A stretch of 64,000 bases of DNA from Carnobacterium funditum DSM 5970 (GCF_000744185.1 NZ_JQLL01000001.1:1641001-1705000); one strand, 5' to 3'; shown: positions 24,986 to 37,174, numbered from the stretch's first letter. Numbers and translations: made by a program. Notes: a model not told the origin generated them from the letters alone.

Positions 24986-25063
24986 GTTTCTATTGATTTA
25001 AAAGAACCAGAAAAAAGAGAGCAAGATAGGGCAGCTCGAAAAAAATAAAGGGAGGTAGGCCCC

Positions 25064-28000
25064 TTGATAGACGTTAATAATTTTGAAAGCATGCAAATAG
25101 GCTTGGCCTCTCCAGATAAGATCCGTAGTTGGTCTTATGGAGAAGTAAAAAAACCAGAAACCATTAACTATCGTACATTGAAACCTGAACGTGATGGATT
25201 ATTCTGCGAACGTATTTTCGGACCTTCAAAAGACTGGGAATGTGCTTGTGGGAAATACAAACGTATTCGTTATAAAGGTATTGTGTGTGATCGCTGTGGT
25301 GTTGAAGTTACACGTTCAAAAGTACGTCGTGAGCGTATGGGACATATCGAATTAGCAGCACCAGTTACTCACATTTGGTATTTCAAAGGGATTCCAAGTC
25401 GTATGGGACTTGTTTTAGACATGAGCCCACGTGCACTTGAAGAAGTTATTTATTTTGCTTCTTACGTAGTCACTGAACCTGGGAATACTCCAATGGAAAG
25501 AAAACAGTTGCTAACTGAAAGAGAATACCGTGAACGCCGTGAACAATACGGCAATGAATTCCAAGCTGCAATGGGAGCAGAAGCCATTAAGCAGTTATTA
25601 AATGATGTAAATGTTGAAAAAGAAGTTGCTGAGCTGAAAGAACAATTAAAAACTGCACAAGGGCAAAAACGAACACGTGCTATTCGTCGATTAGATATTT
25701 TAGAAGCGTTTCGTAATTCAGGAAATCATCCTTCATGGATGGTTATGGATGTTATTCCAATTATTCCGCCAGAAATTCGTCCAATGGTTCAATTAGAAGG
25801 TGGACGCTTTGCAACAAGTGATTTGAATGACTTGTACCGCAGGGTTATCAACCGTAATAACCGTTTAAAACGTCTATTAGATTTAATGGCTCCCAATATT
25901 ATTGTTCAAAATGAAAAACGGATGCTACAAGAAGCCGTTGATGCTTTAATCGATAATGGTCGTCGTGGTCGTCCTGTTACTGGTCCGGGAAACCGTCCAT
26001 TAAAATCATTGTCTCACATGCTTAAAGGGAAACAAGGACGTTTCCGTCAAAACTTATTAGGAAAACGTGTCGACTATTCTGGTCGTTCAGTTATCGTAGT
26101 TGGACCAACTTTAAAAATGTACCAATGTGGGTTGCCTAAAGAAATGGCTATCGAATTATTCAAACCATTTGTTATGCGTGAATTAGTTGCCCGCGATATT
26201 GCTAGCAATATTAAGAATGCTAAACGTAAGATTGACCGTCAAGATGATGCTATCTGGCCTGTTTTGGAAGAAGTCATCCGTGAACATCCGGTTCTATTAA
26301 ACCGTGCACCTACACTGCATAGATTAGGTATTCAAGCATTTGAACCTATCTTAGTTGAAGGTAAAGCTATCCGTCTCCATCCGTTAGTTTGTGAAGCGTA
26401 TAATGCCGATTTCGATGGTGACCAAATGGCTGTCCACGTACCACTAAGTGACGAGGCACAAGCTGAAGCACGTATGTTGATGCTTGCTGCTCAAAATATT
26501 TTAAACCCTAAAGATGGTAAGCCAGTCGTTACGCCATCACAAGATATGGTTTTAGGTAACTATTATTTAACGATGGAAGAAGAAGATCGCGAAGGCGAAG
26601 GGATGACATTCAGTAGTTTGAACGAAGCTTTAATCGCTTACCAAAGTGGGTATGTACATTTGCATTCACGAGTTGGTATTCGTTCGATAGATATTCCTGG
26701 TAAACCATTTACTGAATGGCAAAAAGATAAAATGTTAATTACAACAGTTGGTAAATTAATTTTTAATGAAATTATGCCAAATGAATTCCCTTATTTGAAT
26801 GAGCCAACACAAAGCAACCTTGAAATTGCAACACCAGATAATTATTTTGTTGAAGCAGGAACGGATATTCTAGCTCATATTAAAGAGCAAGAATTAATCA
26901 AACCATTCAAGAAAAAAAATCTAGGGAATATCATTGCTGAAGTCTTCAAACGATTTAAAATTGCAGAAACTTCAAAAATGTTAGATAAGATGAAAGATTT
27001 AGGGTATAAATACTCTACTATTGCCGGAATTACTGTAGGTATTTCTGATATTGTTGTTTTAGAAGAAAAACAACAAATATTAGATGAAGCCCATACTCAA
27101 GTAAATAACATAACAAAACAATTTCGTCGTGGTTTGATCACGGATGAAGAACGTTATGAACGTGTTATTGCTGTTTGGAACGCTACAAAAGATCGGATTC
27201 AAAACAGACTGATGGAAAGTTTGGATGATCGTAACCCAATCTTCATGATGAGTGACTCTGGTGCCCGTGGTAACATTTCTAACTTTACCCAGCTTGCTGG
27301 TATGCGTGGATTGATGGCTGCACCGAATGGTCAAATCATGGAATTGCCGATTACATCTAACTTCCGTGAAGGACTTTCCGTTTTAGAAATGTTTATCTCT
27401 ACTCATGGAGCTCGTAAAGGAATGACCGATACAGCTCTGAAAACTGCTGACTCAGGTTACTTGACTCGTCGTTTAGTAGACGTGGCGCAAGATGTTATCA
27501 TTCGTGAAACAGATTGTGGAACTGACGGTGGACTTGAAATTATGGCAATTAAAGAAGGTAATGAGGTCATTGAACCTCTTGAAGAACGCTTATTGGGTCG
27601 TTACACTCGTAAAACAGTTCTTAACCCTAATGATGGGTCAGTTATCATCAAGAACAATGAAATCATTACAGAAGATATTGCTAAACAAATTATCGATGTT
27701 GGAATTGAATCTATCACGATTCGTTCAGTCTTCACATGTAATACTAAACACGGCGTATGTAAGCATTGTTATGGTCGTAACTTAGCGACTGGTTCTGAAG
27801 TTGAAGTTGGTGAAGCAGTTGGGACAATCGCTGCTCAATCAATTGGTGAGCCAGGAACTCAATTGACTATGCGTACATTCCATACAGGTGGAGTTGCTGG
27901 GGCTGATATTACTCAAGGGCTGCCTCGTATCCAAGAGATATTTGAAGCTCGTCATCCTAAAGGACAATCGGTTATTACCGAAGTGACAGGGGAAGTCATC

Positions 28001-28669
28001 TCAATTGATGAAAACCCTGCTGACCGTACTAAAGAAGTTACTATTAAAGGTGAAACAGATACTCGGAGCTATCAAGTTCCATTTATGTCTCGCATGAAAG
28101 TTGCTGAAGGAGATAAAATTGAACGCGGTACTCGTTTGATTGAAGGATCAATTGACCCTAAACAATTATTGAGCATAAGCGATGTTATATCTGTTGAAAA
28201 TTACCTGTTACGTGAAGTTCAGAAAGTATACCGTATGCAAGGGGTAGAAATTGGAGACAAACATATTGAAGTAATGGTTCGTCAAATGTTGCGCAAAGTT
28301 CGGATTATGGATCCAGGCGAAACAGATGTTTTACCAGGTACTTTAATTGATATTCACGACTTTACAGAAGAAAATGCTAAGACTTTGATGGCAGGTGGCA
28401 TACCAGCTACAGCTCGTCCAGTCTTATTGGGAATTACAAAAGCTTCATTGGAAACAAACAGTTTCCTTTCAGCTGCATCATTCCAAGAAACGACTCGTGT
28501 CCTAACAGATGCTGCAATCCGCGGCAAACGTGATCCGTTATTAGGATTGAAAGAAAATGTTATCATCGGTAAGATTATTCCAGCTGGTACTGGAATGGCT
28601 AAATACCGTAAGATGGAACCTAAAGGCGTTGGCGTTGTAAGCGAAAATGTTTACAGTATAAATGACTAA
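25064..28669 (+). CDS. rpoC: RNA polymerase beta' subunit
   Basis: A 1,201-residue RpoC. It has the N-terminal zinc site ([19 protein letters not shown] around residues 60-78) and the catalytic [12 protein letters not shown] with its three aspartates (about 446-457). The bridge-helix/trigger-loop [19 protein letters not shown] comes next, then a second zinc site near [16 protein letters not shown] 25064 follows GGGAGG. It is co-transcribed with rpoB unless the intergenic hairpin intervenes. Confidence 0.97.
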   Translation: MIDVNNFESMQIGLASPDKIRSWSYGEVKKPETINYRTLKPERDGLFCERIFGPSKDWECACGKYKRIRYKGIVCDRCGVEVTRSKVRRERMGHIELAAPVTHIWYFKGIPSRMGLVLDMSPRALEEVIYFASYVVTEPGNTPMERKQLLTEREYRERREQYGNEFQAAMGAEAIKQLLNDVNVEKEVAELKEQLKTAQGQKRTRAIRRLDILEAFRNSGNHPSWMVMDVIPIIPPEIRPMVQLEGGRFATSDLNDLYRRVINRNNRLKRLLDLMAPNIIVQNEKRMLQEAVDALIDNGRRGRPVTGPGNRPLKSLSHMLKGKQGRFRQNLLGKRVDYSGRSVIVVGPTLKMYQCGLPKEMAIELFKPFVMRELVARDIASNIKNAKRKIDRQDDAIWPVLEEVIREHPVLLNRAPTLHRLGIQAFEPILVEGKAIRLHPLVCEAYNADFDGDQMAVHVPLSDEAQAEARMLMLAAQNILNPKDGKPVVTPSQDMVLGNYYLTMEEEDREGEGMTFSSLNEALIAYQSGYVHLHSRVGIRSIDIPGKPFTEWQKDKMLITTVGKLIFNEIMPNEFPYLNEPTQSNLEIATPDNYFVEAGTDILAHIKEQELIKPFKKKNLGNIIAEVFKRFKIAETSKMLDKMKDLGYKYSTIAGITVGISDIVVLEEKQQILDEAHTQVNNITKQFRRGLITDEERYERVIAVWNATKDRIQNRLMESLDDRNPIFMMSDSGARGNISNFTQLAGMRGLMAAPNGQIMELPITSNFREGLSVLEMFISTHGARKGMTDTALKTADSGYLTRRLVDVAQDVIIRETDCGTDGGLEIMAIKEGNEVIEPLEERLLGRYTRKTVLNPNDGSVIIKNNEIITEDIAKQIIDVGIESITIRSVFTCNTKHGVCKHCYGRNLATGSEVEVGEAVGTIAAQSIGEPGTQLTMRTFHTGGVAGADITQGLPRIQEIFEARHPKGQSVITEVTGEVISIDENPADRTKEVTIKGETDTRSYQVPFMSRMKVAEGDKIERGTRLIEGSIDPKQLLSISDVISVENYLLREVQKVYRMQGVEIGDKHIEVMVRQMLRKVRIMDPGETDVLPGTLIDIHDFTEENAKTLMAGGIPATARPVLLGITKASLETNSFLSAASFQETTRVLTDAAIRGKRDPLLGLKENVIIGKIIPAGTGMAKYRKMEPKGVGVVSENVYSIND

Positions 28670-28703
28670 ATAGGACCAAATAGTTAAAGTAAGTTAAGAG
28701 AGA

Positions 28704-28746
28704 AAACCGTTCAACTGATTCTAGTAATTAGTTGAACGGTTTTTTT
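28704..28746 (+). terminator. Terminator after rpoC
   Basis: AAACCGTTCAACT and AGTTGAACGGTTT form a 13-bp stem followed by T6, closing the rpoBC unit. Confidence 0.92.
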
Positions 28747-28917
28747 GTATTATTCATTAAAGTGTCATTATTTTTAAGGATTAACAAGATATGATATGCT
28801 ATTTGTATAGATAAAAATAGTGATTAAAAGATAAGAAAAATTATAGACTGATTGAATGATTCTTTAATGCCATAACTAGTTAGTTTAATCCAACTAAAAG
28901 AAAGAGGGATGAAGAAA

Positions 28918-29859
28918 ATGAAAGCCATTCGTGTTTATGAATTTGGAGATACTGAGCAACTAAAGTATGAAGAAATTGACATTCCGGTACCTAAAGATGA
29001 GGAAGTACTCATAAAAGTTTACTATGCTGGTGTCTTACCGATTGATTTTAAAATTCGTCAAGGTAAATTTGGTAAAAGAAAGTTTCCCTATACACCAGGG
29101 ATAGCTGCTTCGGGAGTTATTGAAGAAATAGGAAAAGATGTAGTCGGGTTTAAAGTTGGTGAAGCCGTTTTTGGCAGAACCAAAAGAGGTGCTTATAAAG
29201 AATATGCGACTATCCCAATAAAAAACTTAAATCATAAGCCAAAACAACTCACTTTTGAAGATGCTGCTACTATTACAGCAGGAGCAGAGGCCGCATGGGA
29301 GGCTTTGTTCTCAAAAGGGGAATTGAAAGAAGGACAACGAGTGCTCATTCATGGTGCATCAGGAGGAGTTGGACAATTCGCTGTTCAATTGGCTAAATGG
29401 AAAGGCTCGGAAGTTATTGGAACAGCATCTAGTAAGAATCAGACTTTTTTAAAGAAACTAGGTGTAGATCAAGCAATCGACTACACAGCAAAAAGTTTTG
29501 AAAAAGAGGTAGCAAAAGTTGATCTGGTAGTTGATTTAATAGGTGGAGATACACAAAACAAATCCTGGTCAGTGATTAAACCAGGAGGTAAACTAGTTAG
29601 TTTAATTGATATTGATGAAACAGCTGCGGAAGATTATCCTCTGGTAACAGCAATTTTCAGTCAAGCTAGTCCTACGTTGGAAGAGCTGGATAAACTTTCA
29701 GATTTAATGGCTAACGGAACCATTAAATCTGGAATTGGAGCTATATTTCCTTTAAATCAAGTTCGTGAAGCCACTAAAAAATGTGAAACTAGACATGGAA
29801 GAGGCCGGATACTATTAAAAATTAGTGGTCATGAAAAGAGCCGAATAAATGTATTTTAA
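28918..29859 (+). CDS. NADP-dependent oxidoreductase, quinone reductase (MDR) family
   Basis: A 313-residue medium-chain dehydrogenase/reductase without zinc-ligand motifs. The N-terminal catalytic domain carries LPIDFKIRQGKF, and the Rossmann motif HGASGGVGQFAVQLAKWKG is at about residues 146-164. Members reduce quinones or enals using NADPH; the substrate is not evident. ATG 28918 lies 9 nt after AGAGGG; an ATG at 28909 overlaps that site. It is a single gene with its own terminator at 29879-29903. Confidence 0.82.
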   Translation: MKAIRVYEFGDTEQLKYEEIDIPVPKDEEVLIKVYYAGVLPIDFKIRQGKFGKRKFPYTPGIAASGVIEEIGKDVVGFKVGEAVFGRTKRGAYKEYATIPIKNLNHKPKQLTFEDAATITAGAEAAWEALFSKGELKEGQRVLIHGASGGVGQFAVQLAKWKGSEVIGTASSKNQTFLKKLGVDQAIDYTAKSFEKEVAKVDLVVDLIGGDTQNKSWSVIKPGGKLVSLIDIDETAAEDYPLVTAIFSQASPTLEELDKLSDLMANGTIKSGIGAIFPLNQVREATKKCETRHGRGRILLKISGHEKSRINVF

Positions 29860-29878
29860 CTCAGTCCACAACAGAAAG

Positions 29879-29903
29879 AGCTGAATAATTAGTTCAGCTT
29901 TTT
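29879..29903 (+). terminator. Terminator after the oxidoreductase gene
   Basis: AGCTGAA and TTCAGCT form a 7-bp stem with a 7-base loop, followed by a T run. It faces the convergent comC gene. Confidence 0.75.
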
Positions 29904-29923
29904 CTGTATTTACTATTAATTCA

Positions 29924-30682
29924 TTAAAGAAAAGAATAAAGGATAGTTAAAAAATTCGTTCCGTATAGTGCAACAAGAAAAGCACCTAAAAAAATAAAAG
30001 GCGCAAAGGGAAATGGAGTTTGTCGTGATTTTTTTTTAAAATAAAAAAAGATTAAACCAGTTACTAGACTTACCAAACAGGCAATAAATAAGACCAATAA
30101 AGTTAACTCAAAACCAAAAAATAAACCTAAAACACCAAAAAGTTTCACATCCCCCCCTCCTATCCCTTGGCTAGTAAAGCAATAGAAAGCATAAAATAAT
30201 AAGAAGAAACTAATGCCACTTATAAAGTAGTAATATAAAGGTAGAGGGTGAAACCACAATCGAACAATTATGGTTGATGAAAAAAATAAAAGCATTAAAG
30301 AATCAGGCAATAGGAAATAATATAAATCACTGATAAAAAAGATAATGCCAAAAGCAATTAAAAAAAAGAGCAATAGAATTTCTTTGGGTTGATTTATAAA
30401 TTGAAAAAAAACTAAAACAAAAAGTAATCCGGTTAAAGCTTCGGTGAAAGGATATAAAAAGGAAAATGTTGTATGACAATGACGACAATGACCTTTTTGT
30501 ATAACATAAGAAAAGAAGGGAATCAGTTCAAGAGTTCCAAGATAATGAAAGCAATTAGAGCAAGTTGACCTTGGATGAACAATGGAATGGCCAATTGGAA
30601 TTCTTAATCCAATAACCATGAAAAAAGAACCGAAACAAGCTCCAATCATCCAAATAGAAAAAACAAGCAATATATGAATCAT
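29924..30682 (-). CDS. comC: Type IV prepilin peptidase (A24 family), ComC-like
   Basis: A 252-residue polytopic membrane peptidase. It has the N-terminal cytoplasmic zinc-type region with two cysteine pairs (CSNC and CRHC, about residues 40-75) and both active-site aspartates: ISDLYYFLLPD in the middle and GIGGGDVKLF near residue 170. It cleaves and may methylate competence pseudopilins. ATG 30682 follows GAGGAAA. Together with the ComX/SigH-type sigma factor it suggests a competence system, although both genes are widespread in non-competent relatives. Confidence 0.88.
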   Translation of the reverse strand: MIHILLVFSIWMIGACFGSFFMVIGLRIPIGHSIVHPRSTCSNCFHYLGTLELIPFFSYVIQKGHCRHCHTTFSFLYPFTEALTGLLFVLVFFQFINQPKEILLLFFLIAFGIIFFISDLYYFLLPDSLMLLFFSSTIIVRLWFHPLPLYYYFISGISFFLLFYAFYCFTSQGIGGGDVKLFGVLGLFFGFELTLLVLFIACLVSLVTGLIFFYFKKKSRQTPFPFAPFIFLGAFLVALYGTNFLTILYSFL

Positions 30683-30784
30683 ATTTTATTTCCTCTCTTT
30701 AACAGTATAGTGTATCAATTAAAATATACGTTGTTGCCTTCAAAGAAATTTAAAAATTTAAAATAAAAAAAGTTGAAACATTTA

Positions 30785-30989
30785 TTGACAAAGAAAAAAT
30801 GACGTGGTATGATTCACAAGGTGCTTTTGTATACAGATTCCTATCTATCGGTCGTTCTGACTGGTACAATAGCCAAACGTTCCATAAACAAAGCTGGTTG
30901 CGATTTGCAGCACTATTTTTTTGCTGAAAAAAGAACCACCTGGATGTGTGGACTAGAAAAGATAAATACAGGAAAGGAGGAAATTACCA
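30785..30989 (+). promoter_or_regulatory. rpsL (str operon) promoter and leader
   Basis: TTGACA (30785) and an extended -10 TGGTATGAT (30805-30813) with 17-bp spacing form a strong promoter. About 170 nt of leader follow, with a GCAGC...GCTGAAAAAAG hairpin possibility near 30907, before the AAAGGAGG of rpsL. No leader ORF is convincing. Confidence 0.7.
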
Positions 30990-31403
30990 ATGCCTACTAT
31001 TAATCAATTAGTTCGTAGCCCTCGTAAATCTAAAGTCGGAAAATCAGAATCTCCTGCTTTAAATAGAGGATACAACAGTAAAAGAAAAAAACAAACAACA
31101 GTAAATTCACCTCAAAAACGTGGTGTATGTACTCGTGTGGGAACTATGACTCCTAAAAAACCTAACTCAGCGTTACGTAAATATGCACGTGTTCGTTTGT
31201 CTAACTTAATTGAAGTAACAGCATATATCCCAGGAGAAGGTCACAACTTGCAAGAACATAGTGTTGTACTTATCCGTGGAGGACGTGTTAAAGATTTACC
31301 AGGAGTTCGTTATCATATTGTTCGTGGTGCTTTAGATACATCCGGTGTTGCCGATCGTAAACAAAGTCGTTCTAAATACGGTACTAAGAGACCTAAAAAA
31401 TAA
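30990..31403 (+). CDS. rpsL: 30S ribosomal protein uS12
   Basis: A 137-residue S12 with the decoding-centre segment [15 protein letters not shown] (Lys at the streptomycin positions) and [13 protein letters not shown]. The lysines associated with streptomycin sensitivity are present. It leads the str operon rpsL-rpsG-fusA-tuf. Confidence 0.96.
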   Translation: MPTINQLVRSPRKSKVGKSESPALNRGYNSKRKKQTTVNSPQKRGVCTRVGTMTPKKPNSALRKYARVRLSNLIEVTAYIPGEGHNLQEHSVVLIRGGRVKDLPGVRYHIVRGALDTSGVADRKQSRSKYGTKRPKK

Positions 31404-31466
31404 GCTTTTTTAAACTAATATGAAATCTAAAAAAACTAAAAATCATTTTTGAAAGGAGGAATTTGG

Positions 31467-31937
31467 ATGCCTCGTAAAGGTCCTATTACTAAACGTGATG
31501 TTTTACCTGATCCGATTTATAATTCTAAATTAGCTACTCGTTTAATTAACCGTTTAATGGTTGATGGAAAACGTGGGAAAGCTGCTACAATTCTTTATAA
31601 TGCGCTAGAAGTAGTTAAAGAACAAACTGGCAACGATCCTATTGAAGTATTTGAACAAGCAATGAAAAACATCATGCCTGTTATCGAAGTTAAAGCTCGT
31701 CGTGTTGGGGGTTCTAACTACCAAGTACCCGTTGAAGTTCGTCCAGAACGTCGTACTGCTCTAGCATTACGTTGGTTAGTAAACTATTCACGTCTACGTG
31801 GAGAAGATACTATGGAACAACGTCTAGCTAAAGAAATCATGGATGCAGCAAACAATTCAGGTGCTGCAGTTAAAAAACGTGAAGAAACACATAAAGTAGC
31901 TGAAGCTAACAAAGCTTTCGCTCATTACCGCTGGTAA
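31467..31937 (+). CDS. rpsG: 30S ribosomal protein uS7
   Basis: A 156-residue S7, the primary binder of the 16S rRNA 3' domain, with the typical MPRKGPI start and [15 protein letters not shown] segment. ATG 31467 lies after AAAGGAGG; an in-frame TTG at 31449 overlaps this site and is rejected. A hairpin of AAAGGC/GCCTTT type follows at about 31948-31994. Confidence 0.95.
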   Translation: MPRKGPITKRDVLPDPIYNSKLATRLINRLMVDGKRGKAATILYNALEVVKEQTGNDPIEVFEQAMKNIMPVIEVKARRVGGSNYQVPVEVRPERRTALALRWLVNYSRLRGEDTMEQRLAKEIMDAANNSGAAVKKREETHKVAEANKAFAHYRW

Positions 31938-32050
31938 AATTTTCCCGAAAAAGGCTTGGTTCTTGTTTTTTGAAGACCATGCCTTTATTGGGAAAGATGT
32001 GTTTTTTTTAATATAAAGAAAATTTAAAGAAAAAGGGGTGTTAGTGCAAA

Positions 32051-34135
32051 ATGGCAAAAAGAGAATTTACTCTAGAAAATACCCGTAATATTGGAATCAT
32101 GGCTCATATCGATGCTGGTAAGACAACAACGACTGAACGTGTTCTTTATTATACTGGCCGTATCCACAAAATTGGAGAGACCCATGAAGGGGCTTCCCAA
32201 ATGGACTGGATGGCACAAGAACAAGAGCGTGGAATTACGATCACTTCTGCGGCAACAACTGCTGCTTGGGCTGGACATCGCGTTAACATTATCGATACTC
32301 CGGGTCACGTTGACTTCACTGTTGAGGTTGAACGTTCACTTCGCGTATTAGATGGTGCTGTTGCATTACTTGATGCTCAATCAGGTGTTGAACCTCAAAC
32401 TGAAACAGTTTGGCGTCAAGCAACAACTTATGGCGTGCCACGTATCGTTTTCGTTAATAAAATGGATAAAACTGGGGCTGACTTCTTATATTCTGTAGGA
32501 ACGATTCATGACCGTTTACAAGCTAACGCTCATCCAATCCAATTACCTATTGGTGCTGAAGATAACTTCACAGGCATTATTGACTTAGTGAAAATGAAAG
32601 CTGAAATCTATGAAGATGATTTGGGAGTTAATATTCGTGAGGAAGAAATTCCTGCTGAATACCTAGAGTTAGCTGAAGAATGGCATATGAAACTAGTTGA
32701 AGCTGTTGCTGAAACTGATGAAGACTTAATGGAAAGATATCTTGAAGGGGAAGAAATCTCTCAAGAAGAATTGAAAAAAGCTATCCGTATTGCAACGATA
32801 AAAGTTGATTTTTATCCAGTTCTTTGTGGATCAGCATTCAAAAACAAAGGTGTTCAATTAATGCTTGATGCAGTTATTGATTACCTACCATCACCACTTG
32901 ATGTTGAGGCTATCGAAGGTGTGTTAGTAGAGAATGAAGACCGCGTGTTACGTCATGCAGATGACAGCGAACCTTTCTCAGCTCTTGCATTTAAAGTTAT
33001 GACAGATCCATTCGTTGGACGTTTAACTTTCTTCCGTGTATACTCTGGTACTTTACAAGCGGGTTCATATGTTCAAAACTCATCTAAAGGGAAACGTGAA
33101 CGTGTAGGCCGTATCTTACAGATGCATGCTAACTCACGTAGCGAGATTCCTGAAGTGTTTGCTGGCGATATCGCTGCAGCTGTTGGATTGAAAAATACAA
33201 CAACTGGTGACACTTTGTGTGATGAAAAAGATCAAGTTATCTTAGAATCAATGGAGTTCCCAGAACCTGTTATTCAAGTAGCTATCGAACCTAAATCAAA
33301 AGCCGACCAAGATAAAATGGGTGTTGCGTTACAAAAACTTGCTGAAGAAGATCCAACTTTCCGTGCTGAAACTGACCATGAAACTGGCGAAACAATTATT
33401 GCTGGGATGGGTGAGTTACACTTGGATATCATCGTTGATCGTATGAGACGTGAATTCAATGTTGAAGCTACTGTAGGAGCTCCACAAGTTTCTTATCGTG
33501 AAACATTCCGTGGATCTACTAAAGCTGAAGGTAAATTCGTTCGTCAATCTGGTGGTAAAGGTCAATACGGTCACGTATGGATTGAATTCTCACCAAATGA
33601 TGAAGGAAAAGGTTTTGAGTTTGAAGATGCAATCGTCGGTGGTGTTGTTCCTCGTGAATACATCCCAGCAGTTAAAGCAGGATTAGAAGCTTCATTAGAT
33701 AACGGTGTTCTTGCTGGTTATCCATTAGTGGATATTAAAGCTAAACTTTATGATGGTTCATACCATGACGTCGACTCAAATGAAACAGCCTTTAAAGTTG
33801 CTGCTTCAATGGCGCTTAAAAATGCTTCTAAAAAAGCAAGCCCAGTAATTCTAGAACCAATGATGGCTGTTGAAATTACAGTTCCTGAAGAGTATTTAGG
33901 AGATGTAATGGGACATATTTCTGCACGTCGTGGACGTATCGAAGGTTCTGAAGCACGTGGAAACACAACAATCGTTAAAGGTACAATTCCTTTGGCTGAG
34001 ATGTTTGGTTATGCTACAGCTTTACGTTCTTCAACTCAAGGTCGTGGAACTTTCTCAATGACATTTGATCATTATGAAGATGTTCCTAAATCTATTTCTG
34101 AAGAAATTATCAAGAAAAATGGTGGAGCAGCGTAA
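32051..34135 (+). CDS. fusA: Elongation factor G
   Basis: A 694-residue EF-G. The G motifs are AHIDAGKTT (G1, about residues 17-25), the switch [17 protein letters not shown] (G3) and NKMDKTG (G4). Domains II-V follow, including [10 protein letters not shown] in domain III and the domain IV tip. It drives translocation and, with RRF, ribosome recycling. AAGGGGTG lies 10 nt before ATG 32051. Confidence 0.97.
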   Translation: MAKREFTLENTRNIGIMAHIDAGKTTTTERVLYYTGRIHKIGETHEGASQMDWMAQEQERGITITSAATTAAWAGHRVNIIDTPGHVDFTVEVERSLRVLDGAVALLDAQSGVEPQTETVWRQATTYGVPRIVFVNKMDKTGADFLYSVGTIHDRLQANAHPIQLPIGAEDNFTGIIDLVKMKAEIYEDDLGVNIREEEIPAEYLELAEEWHMKLVEAVAETDEDLMERYLEGEEISQEELKKAIRIATIKVDFYPVLCGSAFKNKGVQLMLDAVIDYLPSPLDVEAIEGVLVENEDRVLRHADDSEPFSALAFKVMTDPFVGRLTFFRVYSGTLQAGSYVQNSSKGKRERVGRILQMHANSRSEIPEVFAGDIAAAVGLKNTTTGDTLCDEKDQVILESMEFPEPVIQVAIEPKSKADQDKMGVALQKLAEEDPTFRAETDHETGETIIAGMGELHLDIIVDRMRREFNVEATVGAPQVSYRETFRGSTKAEGKFVRQSGGKGQYGHVWIEFSPNDEGKGFEFEDAIVGGVVPREYIPAVKAGLEASLDNGVLAGYPLVDIKAKLYDGSYHDVDSNETAFKVAASMALKNASKKASPVILEPMMAVEITVPEEYLGDVMGHISARRGRIEGSEARGNTTIVKGTIPLAEMFGYATALRSSTQGRGTFSMTFDHYEDVPKSISEEIIKKNGGAA

Positions 34136-34158
34136 GCTGTTCTTCCAATCGTTAAGTA

Positions 34159-34187
34159 TTGCTTTTATTAGTAATAATAGGTATACT
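34159..34187 (+). promoter_or_regulatory. tuf promoter
   Basis: TTGCTT (34159) and TATACT (34182) are 17 bp apart in the fusA-tuf gap, giving tuf its own promoter in addition to read-through. Confidence 0.6.
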
Positions 34188-34265
34188 TTTTACGACTGAT
34201 GGGATAAATTCAATGTTTTTCTCATCAAAAAAATTAAAACTCAATTCGAGGAGGAAATTACTAAA

Positions 34266-35456
34266 ATGGCAAAAGAAAAATATGATCGTTCAAAACCACA
34301 CGTTAACATTGGTACTATCGGACACGTTGACCATGGTAAAACAACTTTAACAGCTGCTATTACAACAGTATTAGCTAAAAGAGGATTTAAAAGTACGGCT
34401 ACAGACTACGCTTCTATCGATGGTGCTCCAGAAGAGCGCGAACGTGGAATCACGATTTCAACATCTCACGTTGAATACGAAACTGAAACTCGTCACTACG
34501 CTCACGTAGACTGCCCAGGCCATGCTGACTATGTTAAAAACATGATCACTGGTGCTGCACAAATGGACGGAGCTATCTTAGTAGTATCTGCTGCTGATGG
34601 CCCAATGCCTCAAACTCGTGAACATATTCTATTGTCTCGCCAAGTTGGTGTTCCATATATCGTTGTTTTCTTAAACAAAGTTGATATGGTTGATGACGAA
34701 GAATTACTAGAATTAGTTGAAATGGAAGTTCGTGATTTGTTATCAGACTACGATTTCCCAGGAGACGACACTCCAGTTATTTCTGGTTCAGCTCTTAAAG
34801 CTTTAGAAGGCGTTGAAGAATACGAAGAAAAAATCATGGACTTGATGGAAGCTGTAGATACTTACATTCCAACTCCAGAACGTGATACTGACAAACCATT
34901 CATGATGCCAGTTGAGGACGTATTCTCAATTACTGGACGTGGAACAGTTGCTACAGGTCGTGTAGAAACTGGACAAATCAAAGTCGGTGAAGAAGTTGAA
35001 ATCATCGGAATCCACGAAGCAACAACTAAATCAACCGTAACTGGTGTTGAAATGTTCCGTAAATTGTTAGATTTTGCTCAAGCAGGAGATAACATTGGTG
35101 CATTATTACGAGGAGTTGCTCGTGAAGACATCCAACGTGGACAAGTATTAGCTAAACCAGGCTCAATCACTCCACACACAAAATTTACAGGTGAAGTTTA
35201 TATCTTATCTAAAGAAGAGGGTGGACGTCACACTCCATTCTTCGCAAACTACCGCCCACAATTTTATTTCCGTACAACTGACGTAACTGGTGTTGTTGAG
35301 TTACCAGAAGGTACTGAAATGGTTATGCCAGGAGACAACGTTACAATCTCTGTTGACTTGATTGCGCCTATCGCTATCGATCCAGGTACTAAATTCACGA
35401 TCCGTGAAGGTGGACGTACTGTTGGAGCCGGCGTTGTAGCTTCTATCGAAAAATAA
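34266..35456 (+). CDS. tuf: Elongation factor Tu
   Basis: A 396-residue EF-Tu with GHVDHGKTT (G1), the effector RGITIS, DCPGH (G3), NKVDMVDD (G4) and SALKALEG (G5), and beta-barrel domains II and III. It delivers aminoacyl-tRNA. GAGGAGG precedes ATG 34266, and a strong terminator at 35516 closes the unit. Confidence 0.97.
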   Translation: MAKEKYDRSKPHVNIGTIGHVDHGKTTLTAAITTVLAKRGFKSTATDYASIDGAPEERERGITISTSHVEYETETRHYAHVDCPGHADYVKNMITGAAQMDGAILVVSAADGPMPQTREHILLSRQVGVPYIVVFLNKVDMVDDEELLELVEMEVRDLLSDYDFPGDDTPVISGSALKALEGVEEYEEKIMDLMEAVDTYIPTPERDTDKPFMMPVEDVFSITGRGTVATGRVETGQIKVGEEVEIIGIHEATTKSTVTGVEMFRKLLDFAQAGDNIGALLRGVAREDIQRGQVLAKPGSITPHTKFTGEVYILSKEEGGRHTPFFANYRPQFYFRTTDVTGVVELPEGTEMVMPGDNVTISVDLIAPIAIDPGTKFTIREGGRTVGAGVVASIEK

Positions 35457-35515
35457 TTAATTAATTTTAAAAGCTAGAAGGACTCTGTCAAAGAACAGAG
35501 CGTGTTCAGATGAAA

Positions 35516-35547
35516 AAAGATCGCATCGTTTTCGATGCGGTCTTTTT
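35516..35547 (+). terminator. Terminator after tuf
   Basis: AAAGATCGCATCG pairs with CGATGCGGTCTTT (one G-U) around a TTTT loop and ends in a T run. Confidence 0.92.
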
Positions 35548-35735
35548 ATATTGTTTTGTATAGCAAATGAAAAAATACAGATAAAGCAACTACATACGCA
35601 TGTATTTTCATGTAATATAACTAAATAAGATAAGAGCATGAACAAAAAAATAAAATTAAATAACTGAATTTTTGGATAATATTTATTTATAAACATGTTA
35701 TACTGAAAAGCATCAGAAGATGAGGAGTATGTATA

Positions 35736-36758
35736 ATGAAAAAACCTATAGAATTAGACTGGGCTAACCTAGGATTTAATTACATTAAAACAGATTACCG
35801 CTATATCTCATATTGGGATAAAGGAGAATGGGATGACGGCACATTAACCGAGGATAATACTGTCCATATTAGCGAAGGCTCAACTGCCCTACATTATGGT
35901 CAAACCGTATTTGAAGGTATGAAAGCTTATCGAGCAAAAGATGGCAGTATTAATTTATTCCGTCCAGAAGAAAATGCTGAACGGATGCAACGCAGTTGTA
36001 GAAGGCTTATGATGCCTGTGATTCCAACAGATATATTTATCGAAGCAGTAAAAAAAGTTGTAAAAGCAAATGAAGCGTACATTCCTCCGTATGGTACTGG
36101 AGGTTCATTGTATCTTAGGCCCTATATGATTGGTATTGGAGACAATATTGGTGTGAAACCTGCTTCAAATTATTTGTTTTCAATTTTTTGTATGCCGGTA
36201 GGAGCTTATTTTAAAAATGGTTTAGTGCCAACAAATTTTTTGGTTTCTGATTATGATCGAGCCGCAGGGAATGGCACAGGATCCTCTAAAGTAGGTGGAA
36301 ATTATGGTGGGAGTTTACTCCCAGGTAGCGAAGCGCACAAAAGAAACTTTGGTGACGCAATTTATCTTGATCCTATTACTCATACTAAAATAGAAGAAGT
36401 AGGAGCAGCTAATTTTTTTGGAATCACAAAAGATAATCAATTTGTCACTCCTATTTCACCATCAATTTTACCAAGTATTACAAAATATTCACTGCTATAC
36501 TTGGCTAAAGAACGGTTAGGTTTAGAAGTGAAAGAAGAAGACGTCTTTGTTGATCGATTAGACCGTTTTGCAGAAGCGGGAGCTTGCGGTACAGCAGCGG
36601 TTATTACTCCTATCGGTGGAATACAATACAAGGATAACTTTCATACCTTCTATAGTGAAACAGAAACTGGACCCATTACAAAAAAATTGTATAAAGAATT
36701 GACAGGTATCCAATATGGTGAAGTTAAAGCACCAAAAGGGTGGATCATAAAAGTATAA
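35736..36758 (+). CDS. ilvE: Branched-chain amino acid aminotransferase
   Basis: A 340-residue class IV PLP aminotransferase of the longer Gram-positive type. Landmarks are ALHYGQTVFEGMKAYR (about residues 50-65), the KVGGNYGGSL segment holding the PLP lysine (about 187-197), and the C-terminal GTAAVITPIGGI phosphate-binding loop. It interconverts Val/Leu/Ile with their 2-oxo acids. It has its own ribosome-binding site and terminator and is an insertion between tuf and the S10 operon. Confidence 0.92.
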   Translation: MKKPIELDWANLGFNYIKTDYRYISYWDKGEWDDGTLTEDNTVHISEGSTALHYGQTVFEGMKAYRAKDGSINLFRPEENAERMQRSCRRLMMPVIPTDIFIEAVKKVVKANEAYIPPYGTGGSLYLRPYMIGIGDNIGVKPASNYLFSIFCMPVGAYFKNGLVPTNFLVSDYDRAAGNGTGSSKVGGNYGGSLLPGSEAHKRNFGDAIYLDPITHTKIEEVGAANFFGITKDNQFVTPISPSILPSITKYSLLYLAKERLGLEVKEEDVFVDRLDRFAEAGACGTAAVITPIGGIQYKDNFHTFYSETETGPITKKLYKELTGIQYGEVKAPKGWIIKV

Positions 36759-36825
36759 AATAATAGAATTATAAATAAAAAATGTAAAATTTAGGATTGT
36801 TTAAGTAGACAAACATAGCAGAGTA

Positions 36826-36868
36826 AGTTACGATAAGAGGCGTTGGCAAAAACTTATCGTAACTTTTC
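36826..36868 (+). terminator. Terminator after ilvE
   Basis: AGTTACGATAAG and CTTATCGTAACT form a perfect 12-bp stem followed by a T-rich tail. Confidence 0.85.
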
Positions 36869-36974
36869 ATATTAAAAGAAACTTTCTTTCTTCTATAGTA
36901 GTATAAAGAATTACCGATAAAAAGATGTTTTTGGTAGAAACATCAAAAGAATAATAAAATAATTAAAAAAAGTC

Positions 36975-37174
36975 TTGAAATTAAAAGATACATCTTGTAT
37001 AATTGGACAGGTGCAGATTTCAATCGAGAAATCGTACTGGGTATTTTGAAAGAAAACCAATGGCTATGAAACGAGAGGTTGCGACACACCCGGCCGCTTT
37101 GCCACGGCGAGTGTATCGGAAAATTTTCGTGGAGCAAAGTCTAATTTCTAAGACTAGGCGAAGGAGGGAAAATG
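36975..37174 (+). promoter_or_regulatory. S10 operon promoter and leader
   Basis: TTGAAA (36975) and TATAAT (36998), extended by TTG, have 17-bp spacing. The roughly 160-nt leader is GC-rich for this genome (37085-37115) and can pair ACAC...GTGT and CCG...CGG around a GCTTTGCCACGGC core. It looks like a structured ribosomal-protein leader, probably for L4-type control of the S10 operon; the ligand is inferred. Confidence 0.6.
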
